Positions 10,343-21,900 of a stretch of 64,000 nt of DNA are shown in pieces. Origin of the DNA: Trichaptum fuscoviolaceum (taxonomy: Eukaryota > Basidiomycota > Agaricomycetes > Hymenochaetales > Trichaptaceae). The notes under the pieces are model-generated. The model saw only the letters and a program-made list of their open reading frames with translations. It was not told where the DNA came from and made no database searches. Where the stretch lies: NCBI GenBank assembly GCA_910574455.1, contig CAJSYZ010000004.1:4846599-4910598 (forward strand), given 5' to 3'. Both the position numbers and the translations under genes were made by a program. Each line of letters begins with the position of its first letter. Position 1 is the stretch's first letter.

Positions 10343-13300
10343 CACCTGTGATTCCCACCCTGTCAGTACCTAGTTAGCCAGTAGCCATGACTCATGGCTA
10401 CTGGCTAGTTAGGTTCTGATGCGTCTAATTTACTATACTAATGCCGTCCCGTCAGTTTTGAGGGACTTTGACACTCACAAAGCTACCCACCGGGCCCAGC
10501 TTGACCGAGGACCCTGGGGGCTGGCCTCGGTGACCGCCATAAGGGTCTGTGCAGTGTGTCCCGCGTGCGCGCCGCGCCATGGACCTTGCCGCCACGCCTC
10601 CCACGCGCCCACAACGCGTTGTCGCCGTCACCACACCCCATGCTCGTTGTCGCCGACAGCGAGCACGGCCATCTCACTCAATTCTCGTCCGTTTGCCTTC
10701 GTTTTTTTTGCATTATGTATCAAATTCATAGCAGAATGTAATTGTGTATAGCAGAAAAAATTATTTATTTATTTGTCTATTTAATTATACATCAAGAAAT
10801 CTCTCAGTATTGTACTTGTTGTCGGTGAGCTGCCCCCGCTGTCCAACCGTTTCGGGTTTGCTTCTACACGTCTTTCCTGTATCGCCGCCTGCCCAACTTC
10901 AGCTGCCCTCGGTTTGCCCCATTCCGCCCATGAATGCTTCATTCTATCCCTCTGATCATTTGGTGTTGCCGTCAGCAAAGGCGCTGCAGGCACATGCATC
11001 GGGGCAGTCTCTGCCGCAGGCTCTTGCTGCTGGGTACTCCAGAATCCACATGCAGCCTCCTCCGCCAACAATCCCAAGCCCTGCAGCCATTGGAGGCAGC
11101 TTCTCGCCCAAGACATCGATGTTGAATGCGGGTGAAAACAGAGGCGCCATGGAATGGATTGCTTCTTGTCTGCACTCGAAGCTATTGCAGAGACGCGAGA
11201 GGGCTTCGCTCAGCGCCGTTGAAGGAAGCCGTAGAGTAGAGGTTGCGCAAGGCGGCGACAGACCACGGGAGATATTTGAGCCTCTGCGGCTTGCATGTGT
11301 GACGGGCACTGGCGAAGTCGTCCGTCGGCGCAGATGTGTCCGTCGTGCATCCACAGAGCAGATGTGTCTGTGGTGTCTGTCGGGGATGCAGAGTCGCCTA
11401 TAGTGGGTTATTAGCTACATATAATGATAGCAAAAAATTTAGACAACTTACCATGTTACTTTGAGGCCTGGAGGCCATCCGTGATGGTAATGGACGACGT
11501 TGAATGCAAAAAAGATGTTGTCCACGCGCGTTCAACGTCGCCCGGAAGTTGCCGGATGTGGCAACTGAAGCATCTCTGAGCACATTTCGTGCCCAGAAAC
11601 ACTTCAGCAGCACATCTGATACTCAGGCACGCTATGCGATATGCAAGTTCTGTACAATATACATTGATCCTAATTTTATTGGTATTTATTGCTTAGTCCG
11701 ATATGATTTGGTGAGGCAAACACTGACTCTACAAGTGCTCATTTCACTGTTTTTGGAATAGAATATTTATTTGATCTTGTAAATTTGTGATCTCTTTTGC
11801 ATTCAAGAGTACTTGTAATATTGAAGCAGATTCAAGAAGAATTACAGCTGCAGGTGAGCTACAATATAGTGATCTCGATTTTGTGCACTCGAATGCATAA
11901 GATCAAGCTAAACTCACCTGAAACCCACGGACTTCAACTACATTTGAGCACTGACAACAAGTCCAGTTAGTGGAACTCTGTCAAAACTTCTAAAAAGGTC
12001 ATTTACTATCTCTTCTTGAGTGTCACATATCTTGCAGAATTTATTAATGAGGGTAATGTATGTCTATTCAGTAAAGAACATGTATTGTACATGATTTTAT
12101 GCCAAAAGTACTAGTTTTGAGCAATGTTTAGATGCTATCGGAGTACTACAGTCTCTACACACTCTGAAACTTTTTTAGTGAGTATTGATACACTCATATT
12201 AGATCTTCATGAAGTTTGAAAGACATCCATGCAAGCGCTATGCTTAAACAAATCAAAAACATATGCATTAGCATGCATACAGGCTGCACTTCAGCACTCG
12301 CAGCTTATTTGTGAGCCCAATTTAGCCCATTATGTTATGCAACTTCGCTGCTACACTCTATATTATATCATTAAGATGCCTAATGCATGTGCCTGATATA
12401 AAGCACGATACAAAGATGAGCAGTCAATATGTTTTGAATGCTCCAAAATAAAGAAAAGTAAAACATACCTAATTTGGACGCGCATTCTCACGTTTGGAGA
12501 CAACGCGCGGCCTCGTTGCTGTCGTCGTTTGGGCCTTGCTCACTGTCTTACACTCCTCCTCCACCCCATAAAAGAGCTTCGTATGAACAAGCTCACTGCA
12601 AGTAAGTTTTATTAACCTTCTCTACTCTAATGCATGCTAATAGTTGTCTTTATTAGATGATATGGTAGCCGGTAGGCTCACCCATGCACCCAAGGTGCTG
12701 AAACAACTCATTCAGCGACGATGAGCTTGCCGGGCCCCTTCAAATGCCCTCGCAACCTTGCAAGAAATCCGGGACAGAGGCTCTATCTTTGTCGGCGCCT
12801 GTACCGCGAGGCCTCTCCAGCAGAGGCCAAGGATGCAATCAACCACCACTGGCACGTCGTGCACGGCAGGAAGAGCGCAACGCACGAAATGTCCGCCTGG
12901 CGCGTCTTGGTGGTGAAGCGCGGGCGCGATGGGCTCCGCGGGAAGACGACTTCGAGGTGCAGAGTCACAGCAACAATGATGGCAAGGTGTGCTCCCGCTT
13001 CTCCTGCCTGCTGCTGAGACATCTGTCGTGGTCGGCGGTGTTGCCCCTTTCATGACACACATTGTTGGACAAGTCTTTGACACCTTTGCTTGGTTATCCC
13101 TGACCAATGCAACGTCCCAGGACAAGTATGCGCTCTGCCATGATGTGGGCATCGCAGCTGTAGAACTGGTTGCTCTTTCTGCCGGCACCATTGCACTATG
13201 TAGTAGATAATTTAATTTTACTATTGCAATATAATCTAAACATTAAATTACATATAATGCAAAAAAAACGAAGCCAAACGGACAAAAATTGAGCGAGACG

Positions 13301-13626
13301 GCCGTGCTCGCTGTCGGCGACGGCGAGCAAGGGTGTGGTGACGGCGACGACGCGTTGTGAGCGCGTGGGAGGCGCGGCGGCAAGGTCCGAGGCACGGCGC
13401 GCGCGCACGACACGCAGGACAGACCCTTACGGCGGTCGCCGAGGCCAGCCCCCAGGGTCCTCGGTCAAGCTGGGCCCGGTGGGTAGCTTTGTGAGTGTCA
13501 AAGTCCCTCAAAACTGACGGGATGGCATTAGTATAGTAAATTAGACGCATCAGAACCTAACTAGCCAGTAGCCATGAGTCATGGCTACTGGCGAACTAGG
13601 TACTGACAGGGTGGGAATCACAGGTG
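10343..13626. mobile_element. 3.28-kb non-autonomous TIR transposon with 8-bp target duplication
   Basis: Long terminal inverted repeats at about 10343-10716 and 13254-13626 start CACCTGTGATTCCCACC and end with its complement. CAGTAGAC flanks both ends (10335-10342 and 13627-13634). The uninterrupted sibling of the host tandem repeat (13961-13975) has this octamer once, which proves an 8-bp target site duplication. An 8-bp duplication suits hAT elements, but 370-bp TIRs are more like Mutator-type elements, so the superfamily is unresolved. No frame inside looks like a transposase; the interior 11400-12500 is AT-rich. The TIR sequence is GC-rich and slightly diverged between arms. Confidence 0.85.
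12583..12724 (+). CDS. Possible short spliced gene inside the TIR element
   Basis: ATG at 12583 is followed by a clean donor (GTAAGT at 12602) and an acceptor TTATTAG just before 12659. Splicing gives MNKLTANDMVAGRLTHAPKV and about eight more residues (LKQLIQRR) before a TGA at 12722. CCATAAAAG, a TATA-like sequence, lies 10-20 bp upstream, which is too close for a normal core promoter unless the start is elsewhere. No family is recognised. It may be an exon of a longer captured gene; weak. Confidence 0.2.
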
Positions 13627-14225
13627 CAGTAGACCCATCTAATGGGCGTGGCACAGAGGCGAATCAATGCCATGTGGAAGACGGTCTTTATGTCACACAG
13701 TCTTGTCAACCACCAGAATCCCGAGTGTTTGGCATGATCCAATGCTAAGCCCGGCAGCGAAGATTTGTTACAACAAATAGTGTATATCTTTTGATAGGTC
13801 GAAGCAGTGGTAACCAGCCGATCTTCGGAAATTGCGTACGGTAAGTTACAGGACCTCTTGAGTGTCGAGCATCGTCCAGCTGGAGATTAGATGACGAAAG
13901 GAGACCAGGGCATATAAGAGGAGACATAGAGAGTAGATCTGATAAAGTTTGAGGTTTATAGCCAGTAGACCCATCCAAAGAGCGTGACAAAGAGGCGAAC
14001 CAGTGTCAAATGGATGACGGTGTTGATGTCGATTGGTCTTGTAGACCACCAGGAATTCCGAAAGGTTGGCGAGGTCAGTGCTAAGCCCGGCAGCGAAGAT
14101 TTTGTTACAACCAATAGTGTATATCTTCTAATAAGTCGAAGCAGTGATGCCAGCCGTTCCTCGGTAATTGTGTTGGTAGTTCACTTGGGTATCAAACATC
14201 GTCAAGCAGGAGATTAGAACGAGAC

Positions 14226-16732
14226 GAGTCCGGGTATATATAAGAAGAAAAGACGGGCCGAATCAGAGCAGGAGCCAATCCAGGCTGCTTTCCAGAGCTG
14301 GAGCTATCCCAAGGTCCCAAGGTGAGGGAGAAAGGACCACAGAAGCAGAGCGAGTAGAGTGTTTTACAGAGCTAGGCAAGAGTAGCAAAGAGCTGAATGT
14401 CCAGGAGTGATGGTCGGCATTGCGGTCTTGCAAGGAGTCTTTGTGCGGAGAGCTGGAATCGTGAGCGCGAGAACGTGTGCACGTAGTGGCGCCCTTGACA
14501 CCGACGAGACTGAGACTAGCCTAGGCGCAGTCTGTCTAGTGAAACCTTGCAGCATTATATCTGGCCTAGATCTGCAGCCAATGAGGAAATGCCTGGCCTA
14601 GGCAGAACCCCCATCAGGACTGTGCACGGTCCTACTGTTGACAAGGGACCACAACGTCAGTTGAACGATGATCGACCGAGAGTGGCTGAGAGGGTTGATT
14701 GACTAGGTCGCCACATAGATTCTGTTGCTAGACTCAAGACTCTTTACGACCTCAGGACAGGATGGCTCTACTCTTGATAACTTCTTTCATGCTTTAATTC
14801 TTGGGATATATAGCTGCTGATTGCTTTTGATCTGTTACAAAAAGTTAGGATGTCGTCATGAAACTTGAGAAATGTGCACGCACGATCTGGAATAGGAGCA
14901 GCAAGTAGCAAATGCTGTGCAACACGGGACTTGACACGACGCTCGCCAGGTTCCTTATGGAAGGTAACTGGCAAACAAGGGGATGTTTGGCGCCATCCCG
15001 ACAGATCGCATGTATAGTAGGTCACTGACAGGCGAATATCAGAAAGCCGAGGAACTGTTGTGGCGTAAGCGATAGCGGATGATTAACGAGGCTGCTTGGT
15101 GGACACAACCTCGGGTGCATCGGTACTTGCGCCAGGACTGTTGTCGACGGTCAAAAGAAGAAGATGGAAGGCTTCCTACAATAAGGGTGAGAAAGATAGT
15201 AAGTAGATAAGAGAGGAAATGCTCACGTTTTCAGAAGCGGACTGCCATTTACGAGATTGGACTCAGGATTGGACCCAGGATGATGGATAGCTGGGTGGCA
15301 ACTTCCTACACTGCGTCCGAAGGTCAGACTGCATTACAAGAATAGAAGAAGATAAAAAAACTCACGTTTTCGGAAAGGGACCTACTGCCCAAGCCAATGG
15401 ACCCGAGGTATACACTATCTCTGAAGTTCAGTAAGCTATATCGAGCGTCGAAAAAAGTGCTGCCTACAATGTAATAAAAGCCTCTGCTATGTTGGCACTG
15501 TGGAGCAGACAATGCCAACTTAATTGCCCCGCGGGTCAGCGCCCTCAAGTATCACGACGGAAGATATGATGGCGCGGCGGAGGCAAAGGTGTAAATCGAT
15601 AAGAGACATACATGTATCGATGGAAGGTCGTCCGGGGTGCACCGGAAGCAGCACCCTAAGTGCAGGAGCGTCGAAGGAGGCGAACCACTCGATAAGCAGC
15701 ACAAGAACTTGGCGAACGTTTGGGGGTTGGGGGTGCTTGAGTATCGAGAGCTGTGCTAGCCCTGCCACTGATTGGATGGCATGGACAGCGAAAATAGGTC
15801 TAGCCTGAGAGAGACAGGAGTACTTGCTATTGAGGTTCAAAGGTCGAATGGAAGGTAGTGTCGAGAAGTCACCACTCAAGTCATATGGTGCAGATAGTGA
15901 CGAAGCAGAGAGCCTCAGTCACTGCAAAGCGATGGGCGAAGTATATGCGAAAGTTAGAGTGGTTGGGGAGCTGCGATAGCTGACAAGCTTGTTGTTGCGA
16001 AGTTCCTTGGAAGTAATGAGAGTTCCTTGGAAGTAATGAGGTGTGAGCAAAGAGAATAAATAGAAGAGAACAGCGCATACATACTAGCACTTGGCCCAGT
16101 AGCTAGTTATAACACTAACATATGGGCTTGCCTTTGGATGACAAGTTCTCATCGGACGAATAAAGATGTCCAATGGCAGCGATTTCTTACTATCCCATTG
16201 GTCGTGAATTCATCTTCGGTTTGGTCGTATTCAGGTGTGCTGTAGGAGAATCCGGCTCTCCAGCTGACATGGCGCACCCGACAACTATCTGCGTCATCTC
16301 GGAGATGGATGTATGCTACTGTAGGTGTACCTCGTCGATCTTACTTGCTGAACGAAAGGATGTCCTGTCGGCGTTGGCCTGCAAAAAGGTAGCCCAGATG
16401 ACGCTGCTCAAGTGCGTTTCGTGTCTGAGGTGAGCGAGACTATCGAAGCGCGAACCTCTTTCGAAGCGAGTGGGGCGAAGTCTTGATCATCACTAGTTGG
16501 ACTTTGTGACGTGCGACAGCAAAACGCGTGACATAACGGAACCCTGAGAGCATGTGATTTGGTTGGGTGAGATTAATCCACTTATTCTCACGGACTTGAC
16601 GCCAAGAAAGGAACGCAGTTTCCATACTACACTGCCTTTCCCTCTTTCCTTCCAACCACCATGGTGGTGGCTACGACGGCCGGCAACAACCACGACGACA
16701 ATGACGATGACGATGACGATGACGTCTCTTAG
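14226..16732. other. Gene-poor repeat-bordered stretch
   Basis: No recognisable protein gene. Items seen: GTATATATAAG at about 14234; splice-like minus-strand exon ends (CGAAAAC or TGAAAAC followed by GTGAG) at about 15227 and 15364, each preceded by a TGTAG acceptor, which may belong to an unrecognised spliced gene; a perfect 20-bp tandem duplication at 16001-16020/16021-16040; and a GATGAC microsatellite at about 16700-16728. Confidence 0.4.
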
Positions 16733-17829
16733 AGCATGACACGGGTGCACCCGTGGGTACCCGTGATCCGCAAATACAGGTACCTGTGGCAAAAAAATCA
16801 CTACCTGGATCCGACCCGGATCCGTGGGAAACGGATCCAGGTGCACCCGCACCCGTTACCTGCAATACCTGCAGGTACCTGTTAGCACCCGCAGGTATTT
16901 GCAGTAGGTCATGAGAATACTGTGCAATATTGTTCACTCAATAGCCCAGTCGATGGCCTCAGCCTTGACTTGCCCTTACGGGTTACTCCTGTCCTCAGAC
17001 GTGGAGATGTAGCTCATGAATGAAACAAGCTCAACAGCCCGGATGATGGCCTCAGCCGCACCCGACCAACAGGGACTCCTTGTGCCTCAGCATAGAAGTC
17101 AGATGTTGAGCTAACAGTATAGCTGCCTGGCTTTGTGCTTTCGCGCGAAGTCAAGCAGTTCAAACCACCATACACCCAACCACATCCAGTAAAGGATAAG
17201 ACACAGTGAGAGCCGTCAAACTCAATGAGCCTTCATGTGGATGAAGGCTCACTTACACGGATCCCCTGGGGTGAGTTCGACGTGTGTGAGATATTACAGG
17301 TCTTGGGCATGGGGACCCTCCCTGGACAAGTGCTTCTTTGTGTGAGCAAGCCCCAGGAATCACCAGGGTGAGCAAGCAGCAGATGAAAGTGCAGCCCAAA
17401 TGGGGTGTGCAGGCGGCGAGCTATCATCTGTTGCTGCTACCCTGGCTGTCCCAAAGATGGTGCTGGCGATTGATGAGTTTTGCGCCGAATCGAATGAAAG
17501 CTGGACGATAGGAAAGCCCTCAGGAAGACGAAGACGAAGGTGTTCTTAGTTTTGTGAAGGCTTGAATCAAGCCCGAGTTATGGGCGATGTTTTCGGCCAA
17601 AGGGGGAAAGTGTAGTGGTGGTGATGGCGGGATGTGAGTTGATGTGTAAAATAATTATGAATTAGCGAACGTACTTCTTTGGACGACGGCCACCCCGTGC
17701 TCACTGTTGACCACCGTCACCCGTCTTCTCCTTTCTCATTGATTTTCCTTCAACATAGTCCAAATCTTCCTCCTGCAAGACTCTCCTCTCACCGGACACG
17801 CGGAGCCATCCACTGGCGCTGGCGCTGTT

Positions 17830-18310
17830 GTTCTATGCACGCCGCTTTCGCCCTGTCTCATAGCTCGTCGGCATCAAGTACGCCTTCGCGCTTACATGTG
17901 GGCACGTCGTCTTTTTGACGAGCAGATGGGACTGGAATTTGGGAAGGGTGGTGACGAGGTCATTGAGGTATGATGATTGCCCGCGAAGCTCGTCTGCAGC
18001 CCGTCATCGCAATACATATCTTGTCCTCCGCTCCTGGGCGCACCTTCTGCGCCTCATCCGCAATCTCTCCAAACAGCCACAGTCTCTCCTCGGTCGAAGC
18101 TGAGCGGGTCTCAATGAGCTCAATCAGTTTGTAGATTTTCGAGGTTAGAGAGGTAACGGTCGACGTGAGCATGGTGTCGAGCTCGCGGAGGTCGGCAAAG
18201 CGGGAGAGGTCCAGAGGGAGGGAGTCGAGAGTCTGTGCATAGTCCGCGCGCGCGTCGCAGAGAATCGATGGCCGTCGTTCCGTCGAAAGAACTAAGTCGA
18301 CCAGAAGCAC
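17830..18310 (-). pseudogene. ING-family chromatin-protein gene fragment, frameshifted
   Basis: Minus-strand translation of 18310-17960 contains YAQTLDSLPLDLSRFADLREL, then KIYKLIELIE, STEERLWLFGEIADEAQ and RPGAEDKI. This matches the N-terminal ING domain found in histone acetyltransferase and deacetylase subunits (Yng2, Pho23 and relatives). The expected LSRnFADL has lost one residue. After EDKI the similarity moves to another frame: AADELRGQSSYLNDL, then LPKFQS and KKTTCPHVSAKAY, which continues the ING family as far as about 17830. The C-terminal PHD finger is not found. Loss of frame, absence of PHD and position between inverted repeats argue for a captured, dead copy. Confidence 0.75.
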
Positions 18311-18390
18311 GCGCCTATGCGCAGACTCCAGTCAACCGTCCGTAGTATGTCTTCTGCGTGCGCAGCGCAATCGTCGCTCGTGAGAAGTCC

Positions 18391-18570
18391 GAAGACAAGA
18401 AACAAACTGGACTCTTGCACGTCCGTAAAAGTCTTGCGCCGTCCGTAAGAATGTTGCGCGCCGCCGTAGTCGAAAGCCCGAAGACAAGAAACAACTGGAC
18501 TCTTGCACGTCCGTAAAAGTCTTGCGCCGCCGTCTTCAAAAGCCCGAGGACAAGAAACAAAAAGCCGCAA
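18391..18570. repeat. 89-bp direct repeat, two full and one partial copy
   Basis: The block GAAGACAAGAAACAA(A)CTGGACTCTTGCACGTCCGTAAAAGTCTTGCGCC occurs at 18391-18440 and 18480-18528. A third partial version (CCCGAGGACAAGAAACAA) follows at about 18544. It lies just upstream (minus strand) of the ING-like fragment and makes several open frames here meaningless. Confidence 0.8.
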
Positions 18571-18951
18571 GAAACAAGTCCTACAGAACGCGCACACAGC
18601 GCAGACGTCAGACTCGTCCTCGTTCTCGCTCTCGCTGTCGCACGTAGTGGTAGGGGAAAGAAAGCTAAATTTTCACACGGTGTACAAGACGCGACTAACA
18701 CAAGTTATTATCGCGTGTGAACTCCGGTCACGCAACTAACCTGACCGTTCCTCAATGTCTGCGGCCTACGGCCACTGCAGGTACCTGCAGGTACCTGCAC
18801 AGGTACCTGAGCTTAAGAAAAGTCATACCTGGATCCGCAGGTAAGCGTGGGAAACAGGTACCTGCATGCGGGTGCACCCGGAGCCGCAGGTTTTTGCTGC
18901 AGGTACCTACAGGTACCTACGGGTGACACGCACCCGTGTCATGCTCTAGAT

Positions 18952-21900
18952 TGGACGCATCACCAAGGAAGTAGTCCTCAACGTCGAGATGAAGGGACAC
19001 TTAGAACAGTTGACCATGGCCGTCGCGGATATTGGCGACGACGATATTATCATGGGATCGACTGGTTGCGGCACCATAACCCAACCATTGACTGGACCAA
19101 CGATGTGGTCGATCTCAACCGCTGCCCGCCTCAGTGTGACAACCAGCAACGCCTGGTCCCGCTTCCCCGCCTCGCCATAGCAGAAGAAGTCGAGACCCCC
19201 TGGGGGCCCGACAGGACCCAGGCCGAATGGGAAGCTGTCCCACCGGGATTTCGGTACTCAGAAAAATATTGGGACCTGTACCACGACGCCGAATCCTACT
19301 TCGTCACGACGGACGACCATTTCGCGTACAAAATTGCCGCCTCGTACACCCACTCCCAGGCCATCGCTGAGAAGTCTGCGGTGGAAGGAAGGCGAGAAAA
19401 CCTTCGAAGAACTAGTTCCCCCCGAATTCCGTGAGTTTGCCGACGTTTTCTCGAAAGTTGAATCCGAAAGGCTTCCACTGCGCAAGCCGTATGATCACGC
19501 CATAGATTTAGAACCCGGGAAGGTTCCCCCGTACAGCAAAATCTATCCTTTGGCCCCGGCCGAACGCGACGCCCTTCGCGAATTCGTTGACGAAAACCTG
19601 CGCAAAGGGTACATACGACCTTCGAAATCCCCTGCAGCGGCTCCCGTCTTCTTTATCAAGAAAAAGGACGGAACCTTGCGCATGGTAGTCGATTACCGAC
19701 GACTGAACGATATCACGGTCAAGAATCGATACCCGCTTCCCCTCACGATGGAACTCGTAGACGCGCTGCAAAAGGCGAAGGTTTTCACGACTCTAGATTT
19801 ACGATGGGGCTACCACAATGTGCGACTGAAGCAAGGCGACGAGTGGAAGGCCGCATTTCGGACTCAGGCAGGACATTTCGAACCAACGGTGATGACATTC
19901 GGGCTCACGAATGCCCCGGCGACCTTCCAGCACATGATGAACGATATCTTCAAAGACCTCATTGGAGTATATGTGATCATCTATCTTGACGACTTGCTAA
20001 TCTTTTCCGAAGACGAATCGCAGCACGATGAACACGTATGGGAAGTCCTTAAGCGGCTACGCGAAAACGACTTGTTCTGCAAACCCGAAAAGTGCAAATT
20101 CAAACAGACCTCCGTCGAGTATCTCGGGATGATTATTTCGCAGGGAAAGGTGGCGATGGATCCCGCCAAAGTACAGGCTGTCCTCGACTGGCCTACCCCG
20201 AAAAAGGTGAAAGACATTCAAGCCTTCCTAGGGTTCGCGAATTTCTATCAACGCTTTATTCGGGATTTCTCGCACATCGTCAAACCGCTCACGACGCTGC
20301 TGAAGAAGGACGTTCGCTGGGCCTGGACGGAAAACCAGCAGTTCGCTTTCGACTATCTCAAGCGCATGTTCACGACCGCCCCCGTCCTGATGATGCCAGA
20401 CATGTCGCGACAATTCATCGTGGAATGCGACGCCTCTGATTTCGCGACCGGCGCGGTCTTGTCCCAGGAAGGCGACGACGGGCTGATACATCCGGTCGCC
20501 TTTTTCTCGAAATCCCTCAACGATGCGGAACGCAACTACGAGATTTATGACAAGGAGCTACTCGCGATTATTAGAGCTCTTGACGAGTGGCGACATTATC
20601 TCGAAGGTGCGAGTCATAAACTCGATATCGTGTCTGACCACAAGAATCTGCTATATTTCTCTGAATCCCGAACGCTGACGCGACGCCAAGCCCGGTGGAG
20701 TCTGTTCCTCACTCGCTTCGACTTTACGATTCGCCATCGCCCAGGGCGACTCGGGGGCAAACCCGACGCCATGTCACGACGCGTCGATCTTCAACCCGAA
20801 GGCGAAGACAACGCGGGACGGACCCTCTTGACCCCCGAAATGTTTCGACTAAAGGCAATTCGTCGGGGAATGACACAGGTACACGGGGATCAGGCCCTCC
20901 TATGACGCATTCGTAAGTCAGATCAGTATGAAGACGAACTGGTGGATGCAATCGAGTTGGTCAAGTCCAAGGCGCCCCGAGTCCTGACCAAGGAACTTGA
21001 GGACTGGAGCACCGAAGAAGGCCTCATCCTGTACCAGGGTAAGGTTTACGTCCCGAAAGACGAGACCATTCGCCGGGATGTGGTGAAGACCTACCACGAT
21101 AGTCTCCCCGCCGGACATCCTGGATGTTGGAAAACGTTTGAGATGGTAAGCCGCAACTACTGGTGGCCCGGGATGTCTAACTTCGTAGAACGATACGTTT
21201 CGGGATGCGATACCTGCGCACGCACGAAGAACCGATCCCAACGCCCGGTAGGACTCCTGCAACCGAACGAAATCCCGCAGGGCCCCTGGCAGGCGATTTC
21301 GTGCGATTTCATCACCCAGCTCCCCCGATCCGAGGATTACGACGCAATTTTCGTGGTGGTCGACCGTCTCACCAAGCAAGCACATTTTATCCCGACCACG
21401 TCTGACGTCGATGCACCGGAAACTGCAGAACTCTTCCTGCAACACGTCTGGAAGTTGCACGGAACCCCCCGCCAGATCATATCCGACCGAGGACCACAGT
21501 TTGTCGCACAGTTCATGAAAGCCCTTTTTTCCCGACTCGGTATCAAGGGTACCACGTCGACTGCGTATCACCCGCAGACGGATGGGCAAACCGAAAGGGT
21601 AAACCAAGAGCTGGAACAATATTTACGGGCTTTCATAGATACACGACAAGAAAACTGGGCCGGATTACTCCCGATGGCAGAGTTCGCGCACAACACGAAA
21701 GCGCACGCGGCAACACGACAATCCCCGTTCGCGCTTGTCTACGGCTACAATCCCGAATTCACGATTGCCCCGAGCGACGGCCTGTCCACGGTCCCCGCCG
21801 CGGACGCACGACTCCAGGAGCTTCAGCAGGCACAGGAAGAGGCAAGAGCGGCTTTGGAGGTTGCGGCAGAGCGCATGAAGCAGCACTACGATCAGGCCAG

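Larger units (their letters stand above)
10143..14225. repeat. 336-bp tandem repeat, three copies, the first split by a transposon
   Basis: Three head-to-tail copies carry landmarks GCAGCGAAGATTTTGTTACAACAA, then TATATCTTnTAATAGGTCGAAGCAG, then GTGTCGAGCATCGTC. The landmark block starts at about 10155, 13750 and 14090. CAGTAGACCCATC starts at 13627 and again at 13963, giving a 336-bp period. The first copy is interrupted between 10342 and 13627 by the TIR element. Copies two and three contain GGCATATAAGAGG and GGGTATATATAAGAAG, which look like TATA boxes, so the unit may derive from a promoter or a solo LTR. Copies differ by many substitutions. Confidence 0.8.
16733..18951. mobile_element. 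Inverted-repeat pair enclosing a captured gene fragment (putative TA-target TIR element)
   Basis: The left end reads TAGAGCATGACACGGGTGC and the right end is its complement. The shared inverted-repeat zone is about 180-200 bp (16733-16915 and about 18770-18951). It is built largely of GGTACC and GGATCC palindromes such as GCAGGTACCTGC, with GTGGGAAACGGATCCAGGT-like blocks in both arms. If TA is the target duplication, the TIR starts GAGCATGACACGGG, as expected for a Tc1/mariner-like element. The right flank is the interior of a Gypsy polyprotein, but the left flank is not, so either the left flank was later rearranged or these are two separate copies. No transposase frame is visible. The interior holds an ING-like pseudogene. 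Confidence 0.6.

Noticed and set aside
10744..11403. 219-codon frame as the transposase of the 3.3-kb TIR element
   Set aside because: No DDE motif, zinc finger or other transposase feature; low-complexity translation starting in AT-rich DNA.
18292..18701. Overlapping minus-strand frames (for example 128 codons) as a gene
   Set aside because: They read through an 89-bp direct repeat, which explains their repeated peptides.
20903..20942. Programmed stop read-through in the Gypsy element
   Set aside because: The stop lies between RNase H and integrase, not between gag and pol, and the element also has a frameshift and lacks gag; a simple mutation is more likely.
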